Of a stretch of 64,000 nucleotides of DNA, positions 1 through 7,397 are shown piece after piece. Location: NCBI RefSeq assembly GCF_024159085.1, contig NZ_JAMZDE010000007.1, positions 62,001 through 126,000 of the forward strand, written 5' to 3'. The translations under genes were made by a program, and so were the position numbers. The notes beneath the pieces are model-generated. The model had not been told where the DNA came from, did no database searches, and saw only the letters and a list, made by a program, of their open reading frames with translations. The DNA comes from Idiomarina rhizosphaerae. Lineage in GTDB: Bacteria; Pseudomonadota; Gammaproteobacteria; Enterobacterales; Alteromonadaceae. Numbering within the stretch: position 1 is the first letter of the stretch; every line of letters begins with the position of its first letter.

Positions 1-244
1 CCCATTCAGTAACCAGCTCAGGGTGATGTTTTTCTTCCTCAGCAAGGTCGCCTACACGGTTAGTAAATGCCAGCGCCTGCTTAAAGTTTTTAAACTTAAA
101 TTCGCGCTGCAACATCATAACGTTGTCTTTTGTTACCGGCGTCCAGTCAGGTATCTCACGCATCAACTCTTTCAGTTCTTCATCGCTGACTTGTGGTGCG
201 TCTGCATGACACGCTTCACAACGTGCATTTTCCAAGTTTGACAT
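1..244 (-). CDS. phhB: Pterin-4a-carbinolamine dehydratase PhhB, partial
   Basis: This gene recycles the pterin cofactor of phenylalanine hydroxylase by dehydrating 4a-hydroxytetrahydrobiopterin. The start lies inside the window (ATG at 244) and the C-terminus is lost beyond the left edge. About 81 residues are visible, beginning [21 protein letters not shown] tryptophan (DWTPV) is followed by the [10 protein letters not shown] stretch and the family's KHHPE active-site histidine pair. It lies 19 bp behind phhA on the same strand, the usual phhAB arrangement, which supports the call. The N-terminal CEACH segment is typical of bacterial PhhB proteins. Confidence 0.9.
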   Translation of the reverse strand, partial: MSNLENARCEACHADAPQVSDEELKELMREIPDWTPVTKDNVMMLQREFKFKNFKQALAFTNRVGDLAEEEKHHPELVTEW

Positions 245-263
245 TCTTTAATACTCCTTTGCC

Positions 264-1058
264 TTAAGCTGCATCTTTTGGTGGAAATTTTGGTTCAAAC
301 AACCCTAGCTCCATAGCTTCATGAACCAGCGACATAATATCCATATCGGATATCTTAAACAGCTCGTCCACACTCTCTATGGTGTAGTAGATAGGTTGAA
401 TGATATCAATTCGGTACGGTGTACGTAGCGCATCCAATGCTTTGAGTGGTTTGCGCTCTGGCGTATCGCTATTAACAGCGTATTCCGTTTCAGCGGGAGA
501 CGATAAAATACCGCCGCCATAAATTCGGATACCCTCTTCAGTTTTTAATAATCCGAATTCTACGGTAAACCAATACAGACGAGCCAGATAAACCCGCTCT
601 TTGGGTGTGGCCGCCAAACCTAACTTACCGTATTGATGTGTAAAGTGCGCAAACGCAGGGTTCGTTAATAATGGACAATGCCCAAATATTTCGTGAAAAA
701 TATCCGGTTCTTGTAAATAATCAAACTCTTCGCGCGTACGAATAAAGGTAGCCACCGGAAACTGTTTGTTTGCCAGTAGACGGAAAAATTCATCGAATGG
801 AATTAACGCCGGAACCTGAGCAACCTGCCAGCCAGTTTCACGTTCCAGTACTTCGTTAACTTCATGCATTTGTGGCAAGCTATCCTTCGGCAAGTCGAGT
901 AATTCCAGTCCCTTCATATACTCATCGCAAGCTTTACCCGGTATGCATTCTAACTGACGTTCAACAAGATCTTTCCAAATCCCGTTTTCCTCATCACTCC
1001 AGTGAATAATTCCGTTTTCATCCGGTTGCCTTGATACGTATTGACTTTGTTTACCCAT
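264..1058 (-). CDS. phhA: Phenylalanine 4-monooxygenase
   Basis: This 264-residue cytoplasmic enzyme hydroxylates phenylalanine to tyrosine using iron, tetrahydropterin and O2, the first step of phenylalanine degradation. It is the short, catalytic-domain-only bacterial form without the animal regulatory domain. The iron-binding motif is seen in PDIFHEIFGHCPLL (two histidines), with the third ligand expected in the later WFTVEFGL segment (Glu). The ATG at 1058 has an AAGG Shine-Dalgarno sequence about 10 bases upstream. phhB follows directly and presumably regenerates the pterin. The enzyme upstream on the same strand is a methionine gamma-lyase, so the three genes may form an amino acid catabolism group. 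Confidence 0.96.
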   Translation of the reverse strand: MGKQSQYVSRQPDENGIIHWSDEENGIWKDLVERQLECIPGKACDEYMKGLELLDLPKDSLPQMHEVNEVLERETGWQVAQVPALIPFDEFFRLLANKQFPVATFIRTREEFDYLQEPDIFHEIFGHCPLLTNPAFAHFTHQYGKLGLAATPKERVYLARLYWFTVEFGLLKTEEGIRIYGGGILSSPAETEYAVNSDTPERKPLKALDALRTPYRIDIIQPIYYTIESVDELFKISDMDIMSLVHEAMELGLFEPKFPPKDAA

Positions 1059-1127
1059 AATTCAGCCTTGTTGCTTCCTCATTAATGTTAGATCGTTATT
1101 GTTATTTTTAGTTCATCTTTCGCAGAA

Positions 1128-2354
1128 TTACGCGGACTTCTGCCACTGCACACGGCAGGCCTCCAGCGCCTGTTCAAGATCTGCAATAATATCGTCTGCT
1201 GCTTCTAAGCCTACAGCAATTCTAATCAATGTATCCGAAATTCCCGCTTTAAGACGAGCCTCTGGCGTATACGGAGAATGCGTCATTGATGCCGGGTGCT
1301 GAATCAGTGTTTCAGCATCACCCAGACTTACCGCCAGGGCTATCATTCGCAATTGATTAAGAAAATAACGCGCTTTGGCTTCATCGCCTTCCAGTTCAAA
1401 AGCGATAACCGCTCCGTTGCGGCTCATCTGCTTACCCATTAAAGCTTGTGCCTCGTGGTCAGGCGCTCCGGGGTAGTATATTTTCTTAATATCGTTACGC
1501 GCGGCCAGAAAATCATAAACCGCATCGGCGTTTTCGCAGTGGCGCTGCATGCGCACATCTAAAGTTTTCAGACCACGCAGTATAAGCCAGGCGTCGTGTG
1601 GACTAATGGTGGCGCCCATGTCTTTTAAGGTTGTACTTTTAATGGTGTTAATATCATCGTCACTGCCACAAATAATGCCAGCGACCACGTCACCATGGCC
1701 ATTCAGGAACTTAGTTGCACTGTGCACAACAATATCGGCACCATGCCGTTTAGGCTGCTGCATCAGTGGCGTCATAAACGTATTATCCACCACCAGACGA
1801 ATGTCTAAGTCAGCAATTACGGCATGAACTTTTTCAATATCAACCACTTTTAAGTGAGGGTTAGCCGGCGTCTCCAGAAAAACCAAACGGGTATTTTCGC
1901 GCAAGGTTTCTTTTAACAAGCCTTCGTTGTTTAAATCAATAAAGTCGGCTTCGACGCCGAAACGCTCAAACAACTCACTGAACAGTGCAAAACTGCAACC
2001 GTAAATGGCATCGGATACCACAATATGATCACCGCTGCGCACAAATGCCATAGTAGCAGCGGCAATAGCACCCATTCCGGTTGCCGCGGCCGCCGCGGCC
2101 TCATAACCTTCAAGCGACGCCATCCGGCGCTCTAGCTCTGCGGTTGTGGGGTTGCCTAAACGGCTGTAAATGTAGCCTTCTTCTTCGCCAGCAAAGCGAC
2201 GAGTGCCCTGCTCCGCAGAAGAAAATCGAAAAGTCGATGTCTGATAAAGTGGAGCGGTTAACGCACCATGAGGGTCGTCATGTGCGGCTCCGGCATGAAT
2301 TACCTGAGTCGCTGGCTGCCATTTATTATTATGTGTTTTTAAATCAGAAGACAT
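1128..2354 (-). CDS. megL: L-methionine gamma-lyase (PLP-dependent trans-sulfuration family)
   Basis: This PLP enzyme of the Cys/Met metabolism family most likely splits methionine into methanethiol, 2-oxobutyrate and ammonia. The PLP lysine is K215 in HSATKFLNGHGD, and ETPANPHLKV and VVDNTFMTPL are family signatures. The lyase call rather than cystathionine gamma-synthase rests on YGC (Y118, C120), the tyrosine-cysteine pair characteristic of methionine gamma-lyases. At 408 residues it is close to the usual 398. I chose the ATG at 2354. An in-frame TTG at 2393 would add 13 residues but has no ribosome site or family support. Cystathionine gamma-lyase activity remains an alternative. Confidence 0.85.
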   Translation of the reverse strand: MSSDLKTHNNKWQPATQVIHAGAAHDDPHGALTAPLYQTSTFRFSSAEQGTRRFAGEEEGYIYSRLGNPTTAELERRMASLEGYEAAAAAATGMGAIAAATMAFVRSGDHIVVSDAIYGCSFALFSELFERFGVEADFIDLNNEGLLKETLRENTRLVFLETPANPHLKVVDIEKVHAVIADLDIRLVVDNTFMTPLMQQPKRHGADIVVHSATKFLNGHGDVVAGIICGSDDDINTIKSTTLKDMGATISPHDAWLILRGLKTLDVRMQRHCENADAVYDFLAARNDIKKIYYPGAPDHEAQALMGKQMSRNGAVIAFELEGDEAKARYFLNQLRMIALAVSLGDAETLIQHPASMTHSPYTPEARLKAGISDTLIRIAVGLEAADDIIADLEQALEACRVQWQKSA

Positions 2355-2461
2355 GCGTTTTGGCTCGTTTGTCAGAAATTTGTTAACGAGCAACAGAGTG
2401 CAACGAGCTTACCTTAGTTGGCAATCTTTGCGCTGTGTCAAATCTTCAAACAACTGTAACG

Positions 2462-3451
2462 CTAGTTTTCCACTTCCTGCTCAGATGTCGCTGCAGCCTT
2501 TGTCTGACGAGATTTATAAACAAAAGGTAAAACGCTCTTTAACTGGCTTAGTAAGTCTTTTTGCAGTTTTAAATAGCCCGGCTTTTTGACCTTTTCGAAT
2601 GGCATGGGTCGACATAATTCAATCACTTGATAGCCCAGTCTGGCGGTAAGCAAACCGGCTCCTAAACCTTGTCCGGCCCGGGTTGATAAACGCGTTAATA
2701 GTTCAGCACTAACCCACTGAGCGCCTAAATCTACCGCGACTTCGCTAAGCCCTGCGTAGACAATATTGGCAAACACCTGACGCCATAAGCGAACTCTGGC
2801 CCAGTACCCCAGTTTTACGCCGTACAATTCGGCAATACGCGATATCATCCGCTGGTTACGCCACATAACGATAAGCATATCCAACAAAGCAAAGGGGCTC
2901 ACTGCAACCATAGCCGCAGCTTCTGCCGCCCAGCGACTGATAATACGGGTAGCCTGCTGGTCTATACGGCTTAAGACGTCCACTTCAAAACGTTCACGTT
3001 CTTCATCCGCAGACCAGTACGGTTGTTTAATTTGCTGCCAGCGATGTTCTAAGTCCGGATGTTGCAGAAGCTGTAATTGTTGCTCCGGCTTAGGAGCTTC
3101 AGACTGCTTTTTCCAGCGCCGTTTCAACTTTTGCAGCAACCAAGTTTCGCGCACCATAAAGCTCAATAATGCCAACGCAATAACGCCAAAACCAACAGCC
3201 CATAAACTGCCTAAAAATATGTTTTGTTGAAAACGCTCAATAACCATCAATACCGATTCAATAACGGCGGCGGTTAAAGCAACAACTAACCCCAGTGCCA
3301 GCCACTTACCCCAACGACCAGAATTTACGCCCGCAGCTGCTTGACCGGAACCCGGTTCATGTCCGGCTTGCTCAGGCATACTATCGGTATCAGAAACTTC
3401 AACTGCCGGTTCGTCCACCGAATAGTAAGTTAATTTGCGCGGATCACTCAT
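2462..3451 (-). CDS. ycjF: YcjF/TIGR01620 family inner membrane protein (DUF697)
   Basis: This 329-residue membrane protein is the partner of the YcjX GTPase in the phage-shock regulon. It has a polar N-terminus of about 45 residues and two hydrophobic segments near residues 49-70 and 80-100. A basic linker and a C-terminal DUF697-type region follow, in which PFALLDMLIVMWRNQRMI is the recognisable stretch. Its start overlaps the end of ycjX by 4 bp, so translation is probably coupled. Its molecular function is not established; a role in envelope-stress maintenance is inferred from the operon. Confidence 0.9.
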   Translation of the reverse strand: MSDPRKLTYYSVDEPAVEVSDTDSMPEQAGHEPGSGQAAAGVNSGRWGKWLALGLVVALTAAVIESVLMVIERFQQNIFLGSLWAVGFGVIALALLSFMVRETWLLQKLKRRWKKQSEAPKPEQQLQLLQHPDLEHRWQQIKQPYWSADEERERFEVDVLSRIDQQATRIISRWAAEAAAMVAVSPFALLDMLIVMWRNQRMISRIAELYGVKLGYWARVRLWRQVFANIVYAGLSEVAVDLGAQWVSAELLTRLSTRAGQGLGAGLLTARLGYQVIELCRPMPFEKVKKPGYLKLQKDLLSQLKSVLPFVYKSRQTKAAATSEQEVEN

Positions 3452-4821
3452 TTGAGTTTATCTCCCAGAACGTATTCAAGTAGCTGATCCAGCCGGATAT
3501 GCGGCAGAGGTGAATTCTGTGCGGTGAAGCCGGGATAAAACTGCGGATAAATATAGCCTTGTTGCCAGTCTGCAGCGGTTGGTATGGCATTAGGTACCTC
3601 TGGTGCACCAACCCGCACAAACTCACGGTTCTCATTAATGCCGTCCAGAACCGTCGTACCGTTACTTAATTTCTTAATTTGACTGGTGGCAATGCCGGCA
3701 ACACTAAATACCTGGTGCGGTATTTGATCAAACTGTAGCTCCTGACGCTGCTTCTGCGTCATAACACGCAGTAATTCCGTCAATTTTTGATGGTCTTGCG
3801 GGGCAATACTGTCAGCTTTCGTCGCAACCAGCGCGACTTTATCAATAACCGGCGACATCAGCCGCTTAAGCAAGCTGTTATTACCATAAGAAAAGCTCTT
3901 CATCAGTTCATTTATTGCCAACTGTAATTCGGCAAAATGATGCTCACCATTCTGCAGCGCCTGCAGGACATCAACTAACACAACCTGCCGGTTAAAGTGC
4001 TTAAAGTATTTTTGATAAAACGGAGTCACCACATGCTGCTGATAGTAACGGTATTTCTCGCGCAGACGTTTCGCCCAGGCATCGGGTATTGCTTGTGACA
4101 ACGGCCAGGGGAAAAACTCCAGCGCAGGAGCTCCTTCCAGTTCTCCCGGGAGCACCATACGTCCGGGCTGCAACAATAGTAACTTTTGCTCCCGGCACTG
4201 GCGTAAAAAAGTGCGATAACCCGATGCCAGCTCACGTAACTGCTGCTCAGCTTTATCCTCTGACGCGGCGTTCGCAGCCGTCTGCACCTTAGTCAACCAG
4301 CTCTCTGCCAGCTTATGTCGTAGCTCAGCTTTCAGTAAGCGCTGCTGTTGCTGACTCCACTCGTCATAACTGAGTTGCAATAGAGGTAAATCCAGTAGCC
4401 ATTCGCCCGGATAATCGATTAAGTCGAGCGTTAACTTGCGCGTATCAAGCACCCTGCCCGCCAACCCTCGATGCGGCTTATATTTTATTTCGACCCGTAT
4501 TTCACTCACATCGCGTGTCGACTGTGGCCACCGGGGCACATCTGTGGTTAAACAGTCTATTGCCCCTTCGTAGTCAAAACGCGAGACTTGCCAGTTACTG
4601 CTGGTGTGCAAACGACAGCCATTAAGACGCTGTTGTTGCTTCACTTTAAAATAAGGCAATTGCTGCGTTTCGTTCGCATATAATAGCTGCTCAAGTATAC
4701 CGGTGATTAACGCGGTTTTTCCCGCTCCACTTAACCCCGTTACAGCCAGACGTATATGACGATCAAACCCGCGATGAATAACGTCGCGGGTTTGATGTTG
4801 TAGCTTTTGAAAACGGCTCAC
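3448..4821 (-). CDS. ycjX: YcjX family P-loop stress protein (DUF463)
   Basis: This 457-residue predicted nucleotide-binding protein is of the YcjX family, structurally related to small GTPases. The Walker A motif is GLSGAGKT at residues 29-36. LDLIDYPGEWLLDLPLL matches the switch/Walker B region, and KVALVATKADSIAPQDH carries the TKAD guanine-specificity motif. It overlaps pspC and ycjF by 4 bp each, which places it firmly in the psp operon. In Escherichia coli ycjX and ycjF belong to the PspF regulon near pspABCDE; here they are fused to pspABC as one transcription unit. Function beyond stress association is unknown. Confidence 0.92.
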   Translation of the reverse strand: MSRFQKLQHQTRDVIHRGFDRHIRLAVTGLSGAGKTALITGILEQLLYANETQQLPYFKVKQQQRLNGCRLHTSSNWQVSRFDYEGAIDCLTTDVPRWPQSTRDVSEIRVEIKYKPHRGLAGRVLDTRKLTLDLIDYPGEWLLDLPLLQLSYDEWSQQQQRLLKAELRHKLAESWLTKVQTAANAASEDKAEQQLRELASGYRTFLRQCREQKLLLLQPGRMVLPGELEGAPALEFFPWPLSQAIPDAWAKRLREKYRYYQQHVVTPFYQKYFKHFNRQVVLVDVLQALQNGEHHFAELQLAINELMKSFSYGNNSLLKRLMSPVIDKVALVATKADSIAPQDHQKLTELLRVMTQKQRQELQFDQIPHQVFSVAGIATSQIKKLSNGTTVLDGINENREFVRVGAPEVPNAIPTAADWQQGYIYPQFYPGFTAQNSPLPHIRLDQLLEYVLGDKLK

Positions 4822-5201
4822 AGACGATTAAATTCTCGTTGAAGATTATAGTGATTTGAGGTTACGTACTTTTCCATTGATTGCAACTGTTGTTCCAGTT
4901 CATCAAACTCCCGCTTAATATCGCGAAAAGCTTCACGCGGCGGTTCTCCGCCTTGCCAGACCTTAGTCTTTACATCAACATTGTGGCGCTCTGTATTTGG
5001 TAGCTTTTTATCCAGAATTAACCAACCGGCAATATAAAGTACAAAGAAAGAGCCGTTAGTAAAAATCACTCCAGTAACAAAAGCAACTCGTATTAGCCAG
5101 GGTTCCAGGTTCAGGTAGTCTGCAATACCGGCACAGACACCTGCAATTTTTCCTCGTTCTGAATCACGACGTAACTCTCGCTTTGGTCTTCGCTCGCTCA
5201 T
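4818..5201 (-). CDS. pspC: Phage shock protein C
   Basis: PspC is an inner-membrane regulator that, with PspB, senses envelope stress and draws PspA away from PspF. The PspC domain fills residues 10-70. It has the conserved RGKIAGVCAGIADYLNLEPW start and one clear transmembrane segment near residues 38-62 ending in LILDKKLP. The C-terminal half (residues 75-127) is polar and helical, with a leucine-zipper-like stretch FDELEQQLQSMEKYV. It overlaps pspB and ycjX by 4 bp each. Length (127) is typical. Confidence 0.95.
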   Translation of the reverse strand: MSERRPKRELRRDSERGKIAGVCAGIADYLNLEPWLIRVAFVTGVIFTNGSFFVLYIAGWLILDKKLPNTERHNVDVKTKVWQGGEPPREAFRDIKREFDELEQQLQSMEKYVTSNHYNLQREFNRL

Positions 5202-5440
5202 TGTCTGTCCCTCCAGCCCGGAGCGTCAGCATCCAGAATACGTTCCAGTGTCTGTACACGCTCACGGATGCGTTTTGCCTGATTCGCCAGTAACGCCAAA
5301 GATTCCCTTTCTTCCTCGTTCAATCCCTGATTCATTTGTCGTTTACTGCGGTAATGAAGGATGATCCAGATAGGCGCGACTATAATGACAAACAAAATAA
5401 TCGGCGCCATCAACATCCCTAGTATTGCTTCAATATCCAT
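5198..5440 (-). CDS. pspB: Phage shock protein B
   Basis: This 80-residue membrane-anchored partner of PspC begins MDIEAILGMLMAPIILF, with one N-terminal transmembrane helix (about residues 6-28). A cytoplasmic coiled-coil rich in Glu, Arg and Leu follows (LLANQAKRIRERVQTLERIL). PspB is required for stress-induced release of PspF in enterobacteria. It sits 15 bp downstream of pspA and overlaps pspC by 4 bp, as expected for one operon. Confidence 0.93.
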   Translation of the reverse strand: MDIEAILGMLMAPIILFVIIVAPIWIILHYRSKRQMNQGLNEEERESLALLANQAKRIRERVQTLERILDADAPGWRDRQ

Positions 5441-5455
5441 TTTTTTAAGCCTGTT

Positions 5456-6130
5456 TTAAGAGTCTTGTTTGGTTTTTGAGCTCATACGGGCACGCAATGC
5501 TTCCAGCTCGTCATTTACTTTACTCTCGTTTTCCAGCTCTGCAAATTCGTCACGTAATGTCCGTTTACCCATATCATATGATTCAACCTGGGCTTCTAAA
5601 TCATCGATTTTGGCTTCGTAACGGTCAAACCGCTGCATCGCGTCATCGACTTTGCCACTATCGACCTGTTGTTTAACCTGCAAGCGGCTGCTGGCTGCCT
5701 TCTGGCGCATCAGAATCGCTTTTTGGCGAGACTTCGCATCAGCCAGCTTTTCCTGCAGTTGACCAATTTCGTCATTCAGCTTGTCCAGGCTTTCATTAAC
5801 ACGATCCATTTCCTGCTGTAATGAGTCAACGCCCTGCTGTGCTTTTTGCTTCTCAACTAATGCCTGGCGCGCTAAATCGTCACGCTCTTTGGTTAACGCC
5901 AGCTCAGCTTTTTTTTCCCAGTCCTGAACTTCGTTTTCCATCCGTTGCTGCTGACGCTGAATGTCCTTCTTTTCAGCTAACAGGCGCGCTGACGTAGAGC
6001 GTACTTCAACTAACGTATCTTCCATTTCCTGAATAATCAGGCGTACCATTTTTTGCGGATCTTCGGCTTTATCCAATAAAGAATTGATATTGGAGTTCAC
6101 GATATCGCTAAAACGTGAAAAAATACCCAT
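5456..6130 (-). CDS. pspA: Phage shock protein A (IM30 family)
   Basis: PspA is a 224-residue coiled-coil peripheral membrane protein. It inhibits the enhancer-binding protein PspF when unstressed and oligomerises on damaged membrane under stress. It starts with MGIFSRFSDIVNSNINSLL, the amphipathic N-terminal helix of the family, and continues as long heptad-rich helices (LIIQEMEDTLVEVRS onward). The ATG at 6130 is preceded by GAGGT. A longer in-frame extension to 6181 would add 17 unrelated residues and is rejected. It is the first gene of pspA-pspB-pspC-ycjX-ycjF and has a sigma-54-like promoter upstream. Confidence 0.96.
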   Translation of the reverse strand: MGIFSRFSDIVNSNINSLLDKAEDPQKMVRLIIQEMEDTLVEVRSTSARLLAEKKDIQRQQQRMENEVQDWEKKAELALTKERDDLARQALVEKQKAQQGVDSLQQEMDRVNESLDKLNDEIGQLQEKLADAKSRQKAILMRQKAASSRLQVKQQVDSGKVDDAMQRFDRYEAKIDDLEAQVESYDMGKRTLRDEFAELENESKVNDELEALRARMSSKTKQDS

Positions 6131-6176
6131 AATAATGACCTCATACTGGTTTAATAAACAACTCGATGATTTATTA

Positions 6177-6193
6177 TTCAAGTATCAGGCCAA
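6177..6193 (-). promoter_or_regulatory. Probable sigma-54 promoter of the psp operon
   Basis: Read on the minus strand the site is TTGGCCTGATACTTGAA. It has the invariant GG of the -24 element and 11 bases from TGGC to TTG, exactly the spacing of the sigma-54 consensus. The -12 element reads TTGA instead of TTGC, a deviation. It lies about 47 bp upstream of the pspA start, opposite pspF, the cognate activator in other bacteria. The position and spacing are seen; its use is inferred. Confidence 0.6.
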
Positions 6194-6244
6194 CTTTTAT
6201 TTTCTCTATAACAAACTGTTTTATAAATACTTTTTATGATTTAT

Positions 6245-6271
6245 ACGAATTCCGCCCTTGCGGGAGTTCGT
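6245..6271. promoter_or_regulatory. Inverted repeat between pspF and pspA, candidate PspF enhancer
   Basis: ACGAATTCCGC and GCGGGAGTTCGT form an imperfect inverted repeat around a CCTT centre. It sits about 50-80 bp upstream of the sigma-54-like promoter and about 50 bp before pspF, where upstream activating sequences of PspF are expected. No T-run follows it on either strand, so it does not look like a terminator. Its role as enhancer or autoregulatory site is an inference. Confidence 0.4.
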
Positions 6272-6320
6272 AAAATAAACTAATAATTAGCAAAAATAAC
6301 TATAATATAAGGCATTCGAC

Positions 6321-7397
6321 ATGCGCCCTGAGCGAAAACCCGACAACCTCATCGGACAATCCAACAGCTTTTCCGATGTGTTGGAACAAGTGTCGCAAAT
6401 TGCTCCTCTCGATAAGCCCGTATTAATTATAGGCGAGCGTGGTACCGGTAAAGAGCTTATTGCGGCGCGTTGTCATTACCTGTCCAGACGCTGGCAACAA
6501 CAGTACATTACCCTTAACTGTGCAGCACTGAATGAAAACTTACTCGACAGTGAGCTCTTTGGTCATGAAGCTGGTGCTTTCACCGGAGCCGCAAAAAAAC
6601 ACGAAGGTCGTTTTGAACGCGCTGACGGAGGCTCTCTGTTTCTTGATGAATTAGCCAATACGTCCTTGCGAGTTCAGGAAAAGCTGCTGCGGGTTATTGA
6701 GTACGGAGAATTTGAGCGAGTCGGTGGCCGCCATTCAGTTAAAGTCGATACTCGCCTCATTGCTGCTACTAATGAAGACCTTCCATCGCTCGCTGCCAAA
6801 GGCAAATTTCGTTCAGATTTACTGGATCGCCTGGCATTTGATGTCATCACCCTGCCGCCTTTACGCGAACGCCGTGACGACATTATGTTACTTGCTGAGC
6901 ACTTTGCTATTTCCATGGCTCGCGAAATGGAACTGGAGTTATTCAGTGGCTTTTCCGAGAAAGCACGTAAGACCTTGCTTGAATATCATTGGCCCGGTAA
7001 CGTACGCGAGCTTAAAAACACGGTAGAACGTAGCTTATATCGGCTGGGAAATGGGCATGTGCCTATTCACGACATTATCATTGACCCATTTAACAGTCCG
7101 TTCCGGCCAAAAGCTCCGGTAACAGAAAAAACGGCACCGCAACAGCCAATAGCGGATGAGCAAAGCAACGCTGAAAGTAATGAAATAATTGATATGCCGA
7201 AATTAAACGCTGAACAGCCAATAAACTTTAAGCAGAAATCGCAAGAGTACGAAATTGATGTCTTGTCACAAGCCTTACGTTTATGTCAGTTTAACCAAAA
7301 GAAAACAGCTAATTTTCTTGGACTGACTTATCATCAGTTACGGGGATACTTAAAGAAGTATCAGTTATTGGAAGGGGCTTCTGCAGCTAATGATTAA
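6321..7397 (+). CDS. pspF: Psp operon transcriptional activator (sigma-54 enhancer-binding protein)
   Basis: PspF is an AAA+ activator that drives sigma-54 transcription of pspA and is held inactive by PspA. It lacks a receiver domain, as PspF does, and starts directly with the AAA+ module. Walker A is GERGTGKE (about residues 38-45). The sigma-54 contact loop is GAFTGA (about 86-91). Walker B is GSLFLDEL, and an arginine-finger region follows (FRSDLLDRLAFDVITLPPLR). A Fis-type helix-turn-helix is at the C-terminus (KKTANFLGLTYHQLRGYL). A low-complexity linker of about 60 residues makes it slightly longer than enteric PspF (358). Its 3' end overlaps sapA by 8 bp. Confidence 0.95.
   Translation: MRPERKPDNLIGQSNSFSDVLEQVSQIAPLDKPVLIIGERGTGKELIAARCHYLSRRWQQQYITLNCAALNENLLDSELFGHEAGAFTGAAKKHEGRFERADGGSLFLDELANTSLRVQEKLLRVIEYGEFERVGGRHSVKVDTRLIAATNEDLPSLAAKGKFRSDLLDRLAFDVITLPPLRERRDDIMLLAEHFAISMAREMELELFSGFSEKARKTLLEYHWPGNVRELKNTVERSLYRLGNGHVPIHDIIIDPFNSPFRPKAPVTEKTAPQQPIADEQSNAESNEIIDMPKLNAEQPINFKQKSQEYEIDVLSQALRLCQFNQKKTANFLGLTYHQLRGYLKKYQLLEGASAAND

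Noticed and set aside
23-241. Plus-strand ORF of 72 codons at the left edge
   Set aside because: It is antisense to phhB, whose sequence is a clear family match.
2355-2393. Longer N-terminus for the methionine gamma-lyase from a TTG
   Set aside because: No ribosome site and no family match; the ATG at 2354 gives the usual length.
6131-6181. Extended N-terminus for PspA
   Set aside because: The family begins at MGIFSRFSDI and the GAGGT site fits that ATG.
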